Shown: positions 8,949 through 16,840 of the stretch, one piece after another | Layout of the letters: each line of letters begins with the position of its first letter | Numbering within the stretch: the stretch's first letter is position 1 | Assembly: GCF_001422405.1 (NCBI RefSeq) | Contig: NZ_LMMV01000012.1 | Coordinates: 412,830 to 476,829 of the forward strand | DNA from: Pseudorhodoferax sp. Leaf267 | GTDB taxonomy: Bacteria > Pseudomonadota > Gammaproteobacteria > Burkholderiales > Burkholderiaceae_C | DNA: 64,000 nucleotides | Direction of reading: 5' to 3' | The notes under the pieces: generated by a model | The model's database searches: none | Told to the model about the DNA's origin: nothing | Seen by the model: the letters and a program-made list of their open reading frames with translations, nothing else | Translations under genes and position numbers: made by a program

Positions 8949-10175
8949 ATGAAGATTGTGATCACCGGTATCAGTGGATATCGCAACCGAGGGGTCGAAG
9001 CGCTCGGTGAGACGGCGATCACCGAGATGCGTGCGCTCTGGCCGAACGCCGCCTTCACCGTCGTGACGACTGACCCCGTGTACGACGCCAGTCGCAATTC
9101 CAAGGACGTCCGAGTCCTGCGCGACTCGCCTGGCTTCTTCCGGCAGAGCCGCATGCGGCGCAACGTTCTAGAGGCGCTCGCACCTCGCAAGAGGCTTTCG
9201 CATGCGCACGCGGTGTTGGCGGCCATCCGAGAGGCTGATCTCGTCGTCGCTTCCGGAGGGGATGTCTTCAGTTCCGAATACGGAACCGGCTTGCTTCGGC
9301 GCCAGCTGGGCTTGCTGGATGCGGCGCAGAGTGCTGGCCGCAAGACTGCGTTCCTCGCACACTCCATCGGGCCATTCAAGACCGACGCTGAGATCGCGCT
9401 CATCAAGCCCGTGCTGCAGGCCAGCTCCCTGATCACCGTCCGCGAATCTTTCACGCGCAGTTATGTGGTCGACAAGATCGGCATTTCTGCCGAACAGGTG
9501 CTGTTGACCAGTGACGTTGCTTTTCTTTTGCCGCCGAACGAGGCGGAGCGGGCACGACGCATCGCCGCGCTGATTGGCCTGCCTGCCGGTGTTCCCTATG
9601 TGGCGCTAGGTCCGAGCGAGGGCATCACCTTGTTTTCCGATGCGCGCGACCGTGCGAGGCATGACACTGCCTGGATTGAAACGGTGCAGCATTTCCTTGA
9701 GACAACCGATCGTCATGTCGTTCTGATCCCGCACGTCCAGGATGCCAATCTCTTCAATGACGACGCTCAGATCGCCTTCCGTTTGGCGGAACGCCTGAAC
9801 TTCCCGGAGCGCTTGCACATTGCAGCAGGGCCTCTTTCTGCGCGTGACTACAAGAGCTTGGTCGCCGGCGCCGACTTCTTTGCCGGCGAACGCATGCACG
9901 CGTGTATTGCCGCGTTGTCGTCGATCGTGCCGTGCCTGGTGATCAGCTATTCGGTCAAGGCCAGGGGCATCGTGAATGACATCCTGGAAGACCATGCACA
10001 CGACGGTGTCGTGCTGTCCGTGGCCGACTTCGTCAGCCACCCCGACCGTGGCACATTGCTGTCCACCGCATGGGAGCGGCGCGACGCCCTGCGGCTGATC
10101 CTGGCGCAGCGGATTCCAGTGATCGCGAAACGTGCCAGAAGCAACTTCGACGCTTTGCGGGCCCTATTCACGTGA
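8949..10175 (+). CDS. Polysaccharide pyruvyl transferase family protein
   Basis: A 408-residue protein of the WcaK/AmsJ/CsaB group, which transfers a pyruvyl group from phosphoenolpyruvate to a sugar, forming a ketal. It opens KIVITGISGYRNRGVEAL, has ADLVVASGGDVFSSEYG near residue 95 and the C-terminal GERMHACIAAL motif near residue 312. ATG 8949 follows a GGAGAG site at a good distance, so it is preferred over the in-frame ATG at 8937. A different family member lies in the other arm of the locus at 26390-27589. Confidence 0.82.
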   Translation: MKIVITGISGYRNRGVEALGETAITEMRALWPNAAFTVVTTDPVYDASRNSKDVRVLRDSPGFFRQSRMRRNVLEALAPRKRLSHAHAVLAAIREADLVVASGGDVFSSEYGTGLLRRQLGLLDAAQSAGRKTAFLAHSIGPFKTDAEIALIKPVLQASSLITVRESFTRSYVVDKIGISAEQVLLTSDVAFLLPPNEAERARRIAALIGLPAGVPYVALGPSEGITLFSDARDRARHDTAWIETVQHFLETTDRHVVLIPHVQDANLFNDDAQIAFRLAERLNFPERLHIAAGPLSARDYKSLVAGADFFAGERMHACIAALSSIVPCLVISYSVKARGIVNDILEDHAHDGVVLSVADFVSHPDRGTLLSTAWERRDALRLILAQRIPVIAKRARSNFDALRALFT

Positions 10176-10210
10176 ACACAGCCGCGCTTGGACAGTCGAT
10201 GGCACGCCTG

Positions 10211-10244
10211 CTGCTAGCGAGATGGGCCGCTAGAGCAGATTTTC
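10211..10244 (+). terminator. Possible intrinsic terminator after the pyruvyl transferase gene
   Basis: CTGCT at 10211-10215 pairs with AGCAG at 10234-10238, and AGCG at 10216-10219 with CGCT at 10228-10231. A two-base bulge interrupts the 3' arm, and ATTTTC follows. The hairpin is imperfect and the T run short, so it may only reduce read-through. Confidence 0.3.
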
Positions 10245-10272
10245 AGCGGTAGCGTTTGTCAGGCGGAACACC

Positions 10273-11325
10273 ATGTTTGCAGGAGCATTTCTCCGAAAGG
10301 TCCTCGTCCATCCCATTGACACTGCCGTACGGCGCTTTCCGGCCGCACGCGAGCGTTGGGACGGCTTCAAGCGCAAGCTAAAGCATTACCGCAAGCTGGA
10401 ATACTTTCGTTGGGATCTGGGCAAGTCCAGGCGCCACATGGTCTGGCGTGCCACCGACGACAGCTACGTCAAGCTCAGCGCCGAACTGCTGTACCAGTAC
10501 CACAAGCTCGAGAAAGGCCTGTGCCTGACCGATTCGACCCGGTTCTTCGGCAAGGACGCCGCACGGGCCGTGATGCATGTGGTCACGCGCTGGCGCCAGG
10601 CGGGGCATCCGCGCACGGACCGCGTCTATGTCGGGGCGATCGAATCCCTGCGCTCGTACCGAGGCAAGCTCCGGCCATTGCATCTGCCCGATGCCGATGG
10701 CGACTCCGTGCTGCTCGACATCGACGTGATCCTCGTGGATGAGCCACTCCGGCCCGAACTCGCGACGCCGGTACCGTTCAGGCCGTCAGCCGACACGAGC
10801 GACGCGTTCGAGCGGCTGTGCCAGGAGCGCCGCAGCGTGCGCGCCTACAGCCCAACCCCGGTCGACCAGGGCCTTCTCGAAAGGGCCATCGGCATAGCGC
10901 AATGGAGCCCGAGCGTCTGCAACCGCCAGGCCTGGCGCGTCCACATCTACCGCGACCGGGACCAGATCGCCCGGCTGCTGCATCTTCAGAACGGCAATGG
11001 TGGCTTCGGGCATCAGCTGTCCACGCTGCTGGTTATCGCTATGGACAGCACCGCGTTCTTCGACGCCACCGAGCGCAACCAGCAGTTCATCGACGCGGGT
11101 CTGTTCTCCATGTCGTTGATCCTGTCGCTGCAGTCGTTGGGCCTGGCCAGCTGCTGCTTAAACTGGAGTGTCATACCCGCCCATGACGTGCGCGCGCATC
11201 GGGAAGGCGGCATCCCCGAGAACCAACGCATCATCATGTACATGGCGGTCGGGCATGCGGCGGATGGGGCACTGGTGCCGCGATCCCCGCGCCGTGAACT
11301 GCAGAACGTCGTGACGACACACTGA
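10273..11325 (+). CDS. Nitroreductase-family protein of the polysaccharide locus
   Basis: A 350-residue protein. The C-terminal half (from about residue 178) is a nitroreductase-type FMN domain: CQERRSVRAYS, AQWSPSVCNRQAW and QSLGLASCCLNWS match the phosphate-, FMN- and dimer-contact segments of that fold. The N-terminal half, about 175 residues, is basic and has no domain I can name. It lies between a pyruvyltransferase-like gene and a glycosyltransferase, so a role in polymer modification is likely, but the substrate is unknown. Start ATG 10273 follows GCGGAACACC, a weak ribosome-binding site. Confidence 0.75.
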   Translation: MFAGAFLRKVLVHPIDTAVRRFPAARERWDGFKRKLKHYRKLEYFRWDLGKSRRHMVWRATDDSYVKLSAELLYQYHKLEKGLCLTDSTRFFGKDAARAVMHVVTRWRQAGHPRTDRVYVGAIESLRSYRGKLRPLHLPDADGDSVLLDIDVILVDEPLRPELATPVPFRPSADTSDAFERLCQERRSVRAYSPTPVDQGLLERAIGIAQWSPSVCNRQAWRVHIYRDRDQIARLLHLQNGNGGFGHQLSTLLVIAMDSTAFFDATERNQQFIDAGLFSMSLILSLQSLGLASCCLNWSVIPAHDVRAHREGGIPENQRIIMYMAVGHAADGALVPRSPRRELQNVVTTH

Positions 11326-11355
11326 TCCGGTCGCCAGCACAAGCTCCACGAATCC

Positions 11356-12357
11356 ATGAACACGCCAACAGACCCCCTTTCGCCGCAAGCAAGCCCTCCC
11401 GCCGTCTCCGTCGTCATCCCGCTCTACAACAAGCAAGGCACTATCGCGCGGACGGTGCGCTCCATCCAGTCCCAGACATGGACCGACTTCGAGGCCATCG
11501 TGGTGGACGACGGCAGCACCGATGCGAGCTGGGATCTGCTGCTGTCCTCCGGCGCTGCCGCCGATGGGCGATTCCGCTGTGTCCGCCAACAGAACGCGGG
11601 GCCGGGCGCGGCCCGCAATGCCGGCGCCAAACTGGCCAGGGGTCGCTATCTTGCATTCCTGGACGCAGACGACGAGTGGGAGCCAGGGCACTTGCAGCGC
11701 GCAACGGCATGCCTGCAGAGCTCGCCAGGATGCCGTGTCTACGTGTCGGCCTATGACACGGGTCAATACCAATCGCTCCAGGTGAACCTGCTGCAGAAAT
11801 GCATAGCGCAGTCAGGGCGCTGGTCGCTGGAGCCGGGCCTCGGCCCGGTGGGTGTCAAGCGCGTCGTCGACGCCTGCCAGGTCAGCTGCCTTGTCATGGA
11901 GACCGCACTTTTCTGGCACTACGGCGGCTTCTACGAGAAAAACCGAAGCACCTTCGGCGAGGACATCTACCTGGTGATCCAAGTGGTCTTCGGCTCCGAT
12001 ATCTGGTTCGAACTGGAGCCGCTCGTGCACTTCCACGTGGAGGACTCCGAACTCGGCGTCAAGCGCGTGGGGGAGCGGCCGATCCGTCCGCACCTGCTCG
12101 AGCCGGAGCCGCTGGTCGCGCACTGCCCACCAGAGCGGCGGGCGCAGCTGGCAACCCTGTTCGCGTACTACCGCCTGCTGGAGACGGAAAAGTTTGCCCG
12201 CAAGGGTGACTGGGGCACGATCACGCGCATGCGCCGGCAATACGGCTGGCCCGGCAAGGTACCGATGGCGATGCGGTTGCGCGAGTGGAAAGTGCCCGTG
12301 CGCACCCTGGTCGGGGGGCTTCAGCGCACGCTGAACATGCCAAGCGCACGCTCGTGA
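11356..12357 (+). CDS. Family 2 glycosyltransferase
   Basis: A 333-residue GT-A glycosyltransferase. The opening VSVVIPLYNKQGTIARTV, VVDDGSTDAS, the GPGAARNAGAKLA segment and FLDADDEWEPGH (DXD) are all present in the first 110 residues. It closely parallels the glycosyltransferase at 27614-28549 in layout (VVIPLYNK, VDDGSTD, GPGRARN, FLDGDDEWKP), so the two arms each carry one of this subtype. The C-terminal part has no membrane helix. Sugar specificity is not predictable. Confidence 0.87.
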   Translation: MNTPTDPLSPQASPPAVSVVIPLYNKQGTIARTVRSIQSQTWTDFEAIVVDDGSTDASWDLLLSSGAAADGRFRCVRQQNAGPGAARNAGAKLARGRYLAFLDADDEWEPGHLQRATACLQSSPGCRVYVSAYDTGQYQSLQVNLLQKCIAQSGRWSLEPGLGPVGVKRVVDACQVSCLVMETALFWHYGGFYEKNRSTFGEDIYLVIQVVFGSDIWFELEPLVHFHVEDSELGVKRVGERPIRPHLLEPEPLVAHCPPERRAQLATLFAYYRLLETEKFARKGDWGTITRMRRQYGWPGKVPMAMRLREWKVPVRTLVGGLQRTLNMPSARS

Positions 12358-12391
12358 GCCGTTCCGATGGTTGCTCATCCAAGGCATTCGA

Positions 12392-12829
12392 ATGCGCCCT
12401 GACGTTCCGGTGAAAAGGCGGGTTGGCATCTGGCGCGGTGCGCTGCTGTGGTTCGTCGCCATCCTGGCCTGGCAGTCGCTGCGGCATCTCGGCCCGCAGG
12501 AAGACGCGCAAGCCGTTGCGCAGGCCCATGTGGCAAGCCGGCTGCGGGGGCAGGCTGCCGTCGAGATGTGCGCGGCCTGCCACACACTGACATTCCGCGA
12601 GAACCGCATCGGCCCGCCATTGGTCGACGTGATCGGCAGGCGCGCCGGCACCGAGCCCGGCTACGCCTATTCGGATGCCATGCGGTCCAGCGGCCTGGTC
12701 TGGGATCGCGACACCCTGCGCAGGTTCCTGCAGGACCCGCGCGGCACCGTGCCGGGAACCGCGATGGCCATCAGCGGCGTGGCGCCAGAGGACGTGCAGG
12801 CGATCATCGATTTTCTGGAGGACAAATGA
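12392..12829 (+). CDS. Membrane-anchored class I cytochrome c
   Basis: A 145-residue monoheme cytochrome c. One uncleaved signal anchor lies at about residues 13-30, the heme site is CAACH at 60-64, and the probable axial methionine is Met125 in VPGTAMAISG. ATG 12392 is preferred over the in-frame TTG at 12371 because it directly precedes the basic N-terminus and anchor. It overlaps the following small Tat-signal gene by four bases (ATGA), which in turn precedes a GMC flavoprotein. It therefore probably accepts electrons from that flavoprotein in the periplasm. Confidence 0.85.
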   Translation: MRPDVPVKRRVGIWRGALLWFVAILAWQSLRHLGPQEDAQAVAQAHVASRLRGQAAVEMCAACHTLTFRENRIGPPLVDVIGRRAGTEPGYAYSDAMRSSGLVWDRDTLRRFLQDPRGTVPGTAMAISGVAPEDVQAIIDFLEDK

Positions 12830-13230
12830 CAGCGACAGCTGAGCACTGCGCCGACAAGAGCGCGTGGAGCCGCAGGCAGGTGTTGCGGGCCGCAGGCAGC
12901 GCAGGCATTGCGCCAGGCCTGTCTTCGGCGGGGCATGGCGTGCAAGAACCGCGCGCGCTGGTGTTGGCCCGCGAACTCGGCCTGACGGGCATGGGCGCTC
13001 GCGAGCTCATCCGCCAGGTGGGCGACGCGGTCGGCCCGCAACGCATGGCGCAGCAGCGCCTGGCACTGCTGCACCGCATGGACGCTTGCCACTACGCCAC
13101 GGCCGAGCTGGTCGACATGTTGCGCATGTGGGGCCGGGAGGACTTCGCACAGGACCGTACGACGACCGTGGGAGGCCTGCGCTTTGCCGACACCGAGATC
13201 GCGCTGTTCGCACTGGTGGCCCACGCATAG
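12826..13230 (+). CDS. Small Tat-signal protein, probable subunit of the GMC dehydrogenase
   Basis: A 134-residue protein with a twin-arginine signal, SRRQVLRAAG at residues 15-24, followed by a weakly hydrophobic stretch. The remainder is helical and has no motif I can name. The long upstream open frame from 12448 is only a shadow of the cytochrome gene. In three-part FAD dehydrogenases such as gluconate and fructose dehydrogenase, a small Tat-signal subunit carries the signal-less GMC subunit across the membrane. The gene order cytochrome, Tat protein, GMC protein suggests that role here. This is inference from context and size, not from sequence similarity I can confirm. Confidence 0.6.
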   Translation: MTATAEHCADKSAWSRRQVLRAAGSAGIAPGLSSAGHGVQEPRALVLARELGLTGMGARELIRQVGDAVGPQRMAQQRLALLHRMDACHYATAELVDMLRMWGREDFAQDRTTTVGGLRFADTEIALFALVAHA

Positions 13231-13239
13231 GCGCGCACG

Positions 13240-14811
13240 ATGGCAAATTACATCGATGCGCGTGCATCGCTCGCTCCGCAAATCCAGGCCGACATCTGCA
13301 TCGTCGGGGCCGGGGCGGCTGGCGTCACCCTGGCGGTGACGCTGGCACAGGCGAACCTGAAGGTGGTGCTGGTCGAGTCAGGATCGCGCCAGATCGAAGG
13401 CGCGACCCAGCAGCTCTACAACGCGCGCCAGACTGGGCTGCGTTACTACAACATGGCGGCCTGTCGGCTGCGTTACTTCGGCGGCACCACCAACCACTGG
13501 AGCGGCTACTGCCGTGAAAACGACCCCATCGACTACGAGGGGCGACCTGACCTGGGCGTGCCTGCATGGCCGATCGGGTACGACGACGTCGCGCCGTATG
13601 TCAAGAAGGCGATCGCCCTGATGCGGCTCCCGGTCGCCGAGTTCGATCCCGTGGTCAAGGCGGCCCGCTACGGTGTTCGACGCGAACATCTCATCGACCG
13701 CGTTTCCGACGACTTCGAAACCAAGGTCTTCCAGATCGTTGAGAAGCGGCGTATTCATGACCTCCATGGCGGTGCCCTGCAGGCGCAGAGCGGGTTGGAC
13801 GTCTACCTCAACGCCAACGTCACGCACCTGCAGTTGAACCCGGCCGGGAACCAGGTCACGAGCGCCACGATCAAGACGCTGTTGGGCCAGTCGGCGATCG
13901 TTACGGCCAAGGTCTTCGTGTTGTGCGCGCATGCCGTTGAGAACGCGCGGCTGCTGCTCGCGTCTGACGACGTGCAGCCGATGGGCATCGGCAACCGGTT
14001 CGACCATGTGGGCCGCTACTTCATGGAGCACGCCTACCTGTACTCGGGTGTGCTGTTCCCCAGTGCCAAATTTCCACTGCTGTACAACGCCCAGTGGTCC
14101 ACCAACCGGGGCATGAACAGTAACCTCGGATTCTCGGCCAAGGCGATGCGGCGCGAGAAGATCCTGCAGTATTACTGCCGCTTCGTACCCATCTACCGCG
14201 ATCGGCCCATGTTGGCGGCATTCGGTCGCCTGTCCAATGACTTCTGGTCACGCGGCAGCATGGAAGCCATCGAAGCACTGAAGACCATCGCTGGCGACAT
14301 GCCAGGCGCCGCGCGGATGGCCGCCGCGCGCGTGCGCCACGGTGCCGCGCCGCCCGTGGCGTATGAGCTGGACCACCGGATCGAGCAGGCCCCCAACCCC
14401 GATTCGCGCGTCACGCTCGGCCCGGCGAGGGACGCGCTGGGCGTGCGCGAGGTCGTTCTGCACTGGGCGCTCAACGACCTGGATTTCCACACCTTCACGC
14501 GCGGCCAGGCGCTCATCAAGGAATCGGTCGAACGCCTGGGCCTTGGCCGCGTCGATGCGCCCGCACTCACCCCACAGGTGATCCGCGACAACGTGAAAGG
14601 CCACTACCACCACATTGGCACCACCCGCATGAGCGCGCGGCCGCAGGACGGTGTCGTCGATCAGAACTGCCGCGTGCATGGCGTCGGCAACCTGTATGTC
14701 GGCGGCAGCAGCATCTTCACCACGGCCGGCTATTCCGGCCCGACCATGATGATCGTGGCGTTTGCGTTGCGACTGGCCGACCACCTGCAAACAACTTGGA
14801 AGCGCGCATGA
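13240..14811 (+). CDS. GMC-family FAD oxidoreductase
   Basis: A 523-residue flavoprotein. The FAD dinucleotide fold is at the N-terminus (DICIVGAGAAGVTLA, about 18-32), a RYFGGTTNHWSGYCRE segment follows near 86-101, and the C-terminal GMC domain holds HYHHIGTTRMS from His455 and NLYVGGSSIFTT before a final GYSGPTMMIVAFALR. It lacks its own signal peptide, consistent with co-export by the Tat protein encoded just upstream. It would oxidise a sugar or alcohol group and pass electrons to the cytochrome. The substrate may be a polymer sugar, but this is inference from its place in the eps locus. Confidence 0.85.
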   Translation: MANYIDARASLAPQIQADICIVGAGAAGVTLAVTLAQANLKVVLVESGSRQIEGATQQLYNARQTGLRYYNMAACRLRYFGGTTNHWSGYCRENDPIDYEGRPDLGVPAWPIGYDDVAPYVKKAIALMRLPVAEFDPVVKAARYGVRREHLIDRVSDDFETKVFQIVEKRRIHDLHGGALQAQSGLDVYLNANVTHLQLNPAGNQVTSATIKTLLGQSAIVTAKVFVLCAHAVENARLLLASDDVQPMGIGNRFDHVGRYFMEHAYLYSGVLFPSAKFPLLYNAQWSTNRGMNSNLGFSAKAMRREKILQYYCRFVPIYRDRPMLAAFGRLSNDFWSRGSMEAIEALKTIAGDMPGAARMAAARVRHGAAPPVAYELDHRIEQAPNPDSRVTLGPARDALGVREVVLHWALNDLDFHTFTRGQALIKESVERLGLGRVDAPALTPQVIRDNVKGHYHHIGTTRMSARPQDGVVDQNCRVHGVGNLYVGGSSIFTTAGYSGPTMMIVAFALRLADHLQTTWKRA

Positions 14812-15020
14812 AGGCCTGGCCGATCCAACTGCTTGCGCCGTGGATCTTGTTCTTCCTGCCCTGGAGTGCGGCTGCATTCCAGCGCCGCTGGGCCATGGCG
14901 GCCTGCCTGTTCCTGGCATGGGCAGGCGGCCTTGCGTGTGCGACCTGGCTGTGGTTCGGACCGGGCGTTGCGTTGTTCGTTCTGACCGGTGTGTTGGCGG
15001 TGCTGACGACCAGGTTCTAA
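14808..15020 (+). CDS. Small two-helix membrane protein
   Basis: A 70-residue hydrophobic protein whose ATG overlaps the stop codon of the GMC gene (ATGA), so it is very likely translated with it. Two membrane helices are apparent, at about residues 5-23 and 28-66, the second probably split in two. I recognise no family. Its coupling suggests it anchors or matures the dehydrogenase, or it may belong to a following membrane protein gene lost when the insertion elements entered. Confidence 0.55.
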   Translation: MKAWPIQLLAPWILFFLPWSAAAFQRRWAMAACLFLAWAGGLACATWLWFGPGVALFVLTGVLAVLTTRF

Positions 15021-15080
15021 GTCCTGGCTCCGCGGCCGGTGCCTTTGCTCCAACGCGCGCGGTTGCCTCGCAAGGTTCTC

Positions 15081-15518
15081 CTAGCGCATCTTCCAGGCCA
15101 GCATCCCGCCACGTTCATGCGTCAATGCTGGCCGCCAGCAGGCCAGCAGCGTCTCCACGCCTTCTTCTCCGACACGCTTTCTCCAGCGCGTCAGGCTGGA
15201 CGGATCGATGGGCAGTGCGGTCCGCAGGTAGGTCTGGCCACAGAAGAACTGCCAGCACGGGTTATCCACTCGGGTGTTGACCATCACCTCGTCGGAGGCA
15301 TCGAAGGTGTGCTGCAGGTACAGAAGTCCGGCCACCATACGTGCCGGCAGGGCTAGCCGGCCGCGGCCCGAAGATAACGACACCGCGAACGTGCGCTCGA
15401 TCTCGGCCCAGTCGATCAGCGCGGCAAGTCGAACCAGCGAATGCTTCATGTTGATCTGCACGTCCAGCCGTAGACAGAGCAGCTCGGCCGTCTGCGGCAG
15501 CGAAGGCTTTGGACCCAT
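15081..15518 (-). pseudogene. Truncated IS5-family transposase
   Basis: The frame starts at ATG 15518 behind a good GAGGGAG site and gives 145 residues. These match the N-terminal part of an IS5-type transposase, with LRLDVQINMKHSLVRLAALIDW, GRGRLALPARMVAGLLYLQ and DPSSLTRWRKRVGEEGVETLL. After about residue 125 the sequence stops resembling the family and ends at a stop codon. The whole catalytic DDE part, roughly 300 residues, is missing. It cannot be an active transposase. It is of a different subtype from the intact element next to it. Confidence 0.82.
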
Positions 15519-15592
15519 CGGACTCCCTCGGAGCAACTTGCAAGAAAACAAGTACCGGCAAATCCATACTTTGCAAATCCTGCGCCCATCAA

Positions 15593-15596
15593 TTAG
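15593..15596. repeat. Target-site duplication TTAG, left copy
   Basis: TTAG directly precedes the left end of the IS5-family element and is repeated at 16758-16761 directly after the right end. The YTAR pattern is what IS5-group elements duplicate. Confidence 0.8.
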
Positions 15597-16757
15597 GAAC
15601 GGTCTGCACAAATCCGCTCGCGATGTGCTCGGCGAACTGACGCGCTGACAAAATCTGAGCCATGAAGCATGCCGACCTGGGCCTGAACCTGACGACCAAG
15701 CGCACACGAAAGCGCGAGTTCCTGGCAGAGAAGGAGCGCGTGGTGCCGTGGGCAGCGCTGATCAGCCTGATCACGCCGTACGCGCCCGAAGGCAAGCGCG
15801 GTCGCCCGCCGTTTGCCGTGGAGACCATGCTGCGCATCCACTTCATGCAACAGTGGTTCACGCTCAGCGATCCGGCGATGGAAGAGTCGCTGCACGACGT
15901 GCCGCTGTTCCGCGAATTCGCAGGCTTGAATTGGGACACGCCGCTGCCCGACGAGACCACGATCCTGCGGTTCCGCCGATTGCTGGAAGAACACAAGCTG
16001 ACTCCGCAGATCCTGGCATTGGTCAACGAATTACTGGGTGCCAAGGGCTTGATGCTGCGTGCCGGCACGGTGGTGGACGCCACGCTGATCTCTGCACCCA
16101 GTTCGACCAAGAATGCTTCGGGCGAGCGCGACCCGCAGATGAAGCAGAGCAAGAAGGGCAACCAGTGGTACTTTGGCATGAAGGCCCACATCGGCGTGGA
16201 TGCGGACTCGGGCCTGGTGCACACCGTGCGCGGTACCGCTGGCAACGTCAATGATGTGGTCGAGGCCAACACCTTGCTGCACGGCGAAGAAATCGAAGCA
16301 TGGGGCGACGCAGGCTACCAAGGCGCCGGCAAGCGCCCCGACGCCAAGGACGGCGTGCGCTGGAACCTCGCCATGCGCCCGGGCAAGCGCAAACTGCTGG
16401 ACAAAACCAAGCTGATCGACGACCTGACCGATCAGATCGAAAGCATCAAGGCCAGCATCCGGGCCAAAGTTGAGCATCCGTTCCGGGTGATCAAGCGCCA
16501 GTTTGGCCACGTCAAGGTGCGCTATCGCGGGCTGGTGAAGAACACCGCGCAGCTGCACACGCTGTTTGCGCTGTCCAACCTGTGGATGGCGCGGAGAACT
16601 TTGATGGGAGCGCAGGCATGAGTGCGCCTGCAAATGGCAAAGGGGCTGGAAAACAGGCCGACGACGGCCCCGTACCGAACACTGAACGGCTTGACGTCGT
16701 GCATTGGATCGACTGCTCAGCATCAGCACATCTCAAAGCGCATTGCGCAGAGCTTCC
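15597..16757 (+). mobile_element. Intact IS5-family insertion sequence, 1161 bp
   Basis: The element is bounded by a TTAG duplication and by imperfect terminal inverted repeats: GAACGGTCTGCACAA at the left end and GGAAGCTCTGCGCAA read inward from the right end, 11 of 15 identical. A second repeat, GATGTGCT, lies at the same distance from both ends (15622-15629, and inverted at 16725-16732). One full-length transposase gene fills the element. With the duplication still exact and the gene open, the insertion looks recent. Confidence 0.85.
15662..16621 (+). CDS. IS5-family transposase
   Basis: A 319-residue DDE transposase of usual length. The N-terminal region has LITPYAPEGKRGRPPFAVETMLRIH; the catalytic triad is recognisable as Asp in GTVVDATLI, Asp in WGDAGYQGA and Glu in KVEHPFRVIKRQFG with the following KVRYRGLVKN. 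The long antisense frames across it are shadows. No frameshift is seen, so it should be functional. Confidence 0.92.
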   Translation: MKHADLGLNLTTKRTRKREFLAEKERVVPWAALISLITPYAPEGKRGRPPFAVETMLRIHFMQQWFTLSDPAMEESLHDVPLFREFAGLNWDTPLPDETTILRFRRLLEEHKLTPQILALVNELLGAKGLMLRAGTVVDATLISAPSSTKNASGERDPQMKQSKKGNQWYFGMKAHIGVDADSGLVHTVRGTAGNVNDVVEANTLLHGEEIEAWGDAGYQGAGKRPDAKDGVRWNLAMRPGKRKLLDKTKLIDDLTDQIESIKASIRAKVEHPFRVIKRQFGHVKVRYRGLVKNTAQLHTLFALSNLWMARRTLMGAQA

Positions 16758-16761
16758 TTAG
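16758..16761. repeat. Target-site duplication TTAG, right copy
   Basis: Matches 15593-15596 exactly and abuts the right terminal repeat of the insertion sequence. Confidence 0.8.
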
Positions 16762-16840
16762 AGGAACTGCGAAACAGATCAAAGATTTGACGGTTGTGTA
16801 GGGCCGCCTCCTTATCGCAGCGCGCCGTGTGCGATGATGG

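Noticed and set aside
12448-13230. A 260-residue protein in the frame of the small Tat protein
   Set aside because: The first 126 residues are a shadow of the cytochrome gene; the ATG at 12826 in an ATGA overlap starts a protein with a proper Tat signal.
15081-16761. A composite transposon made from the two IS5-type elements
   Set aside because: The first has lost its catalytic half, the two are of different subtypes, and no matching ends or duplication enclose them together.
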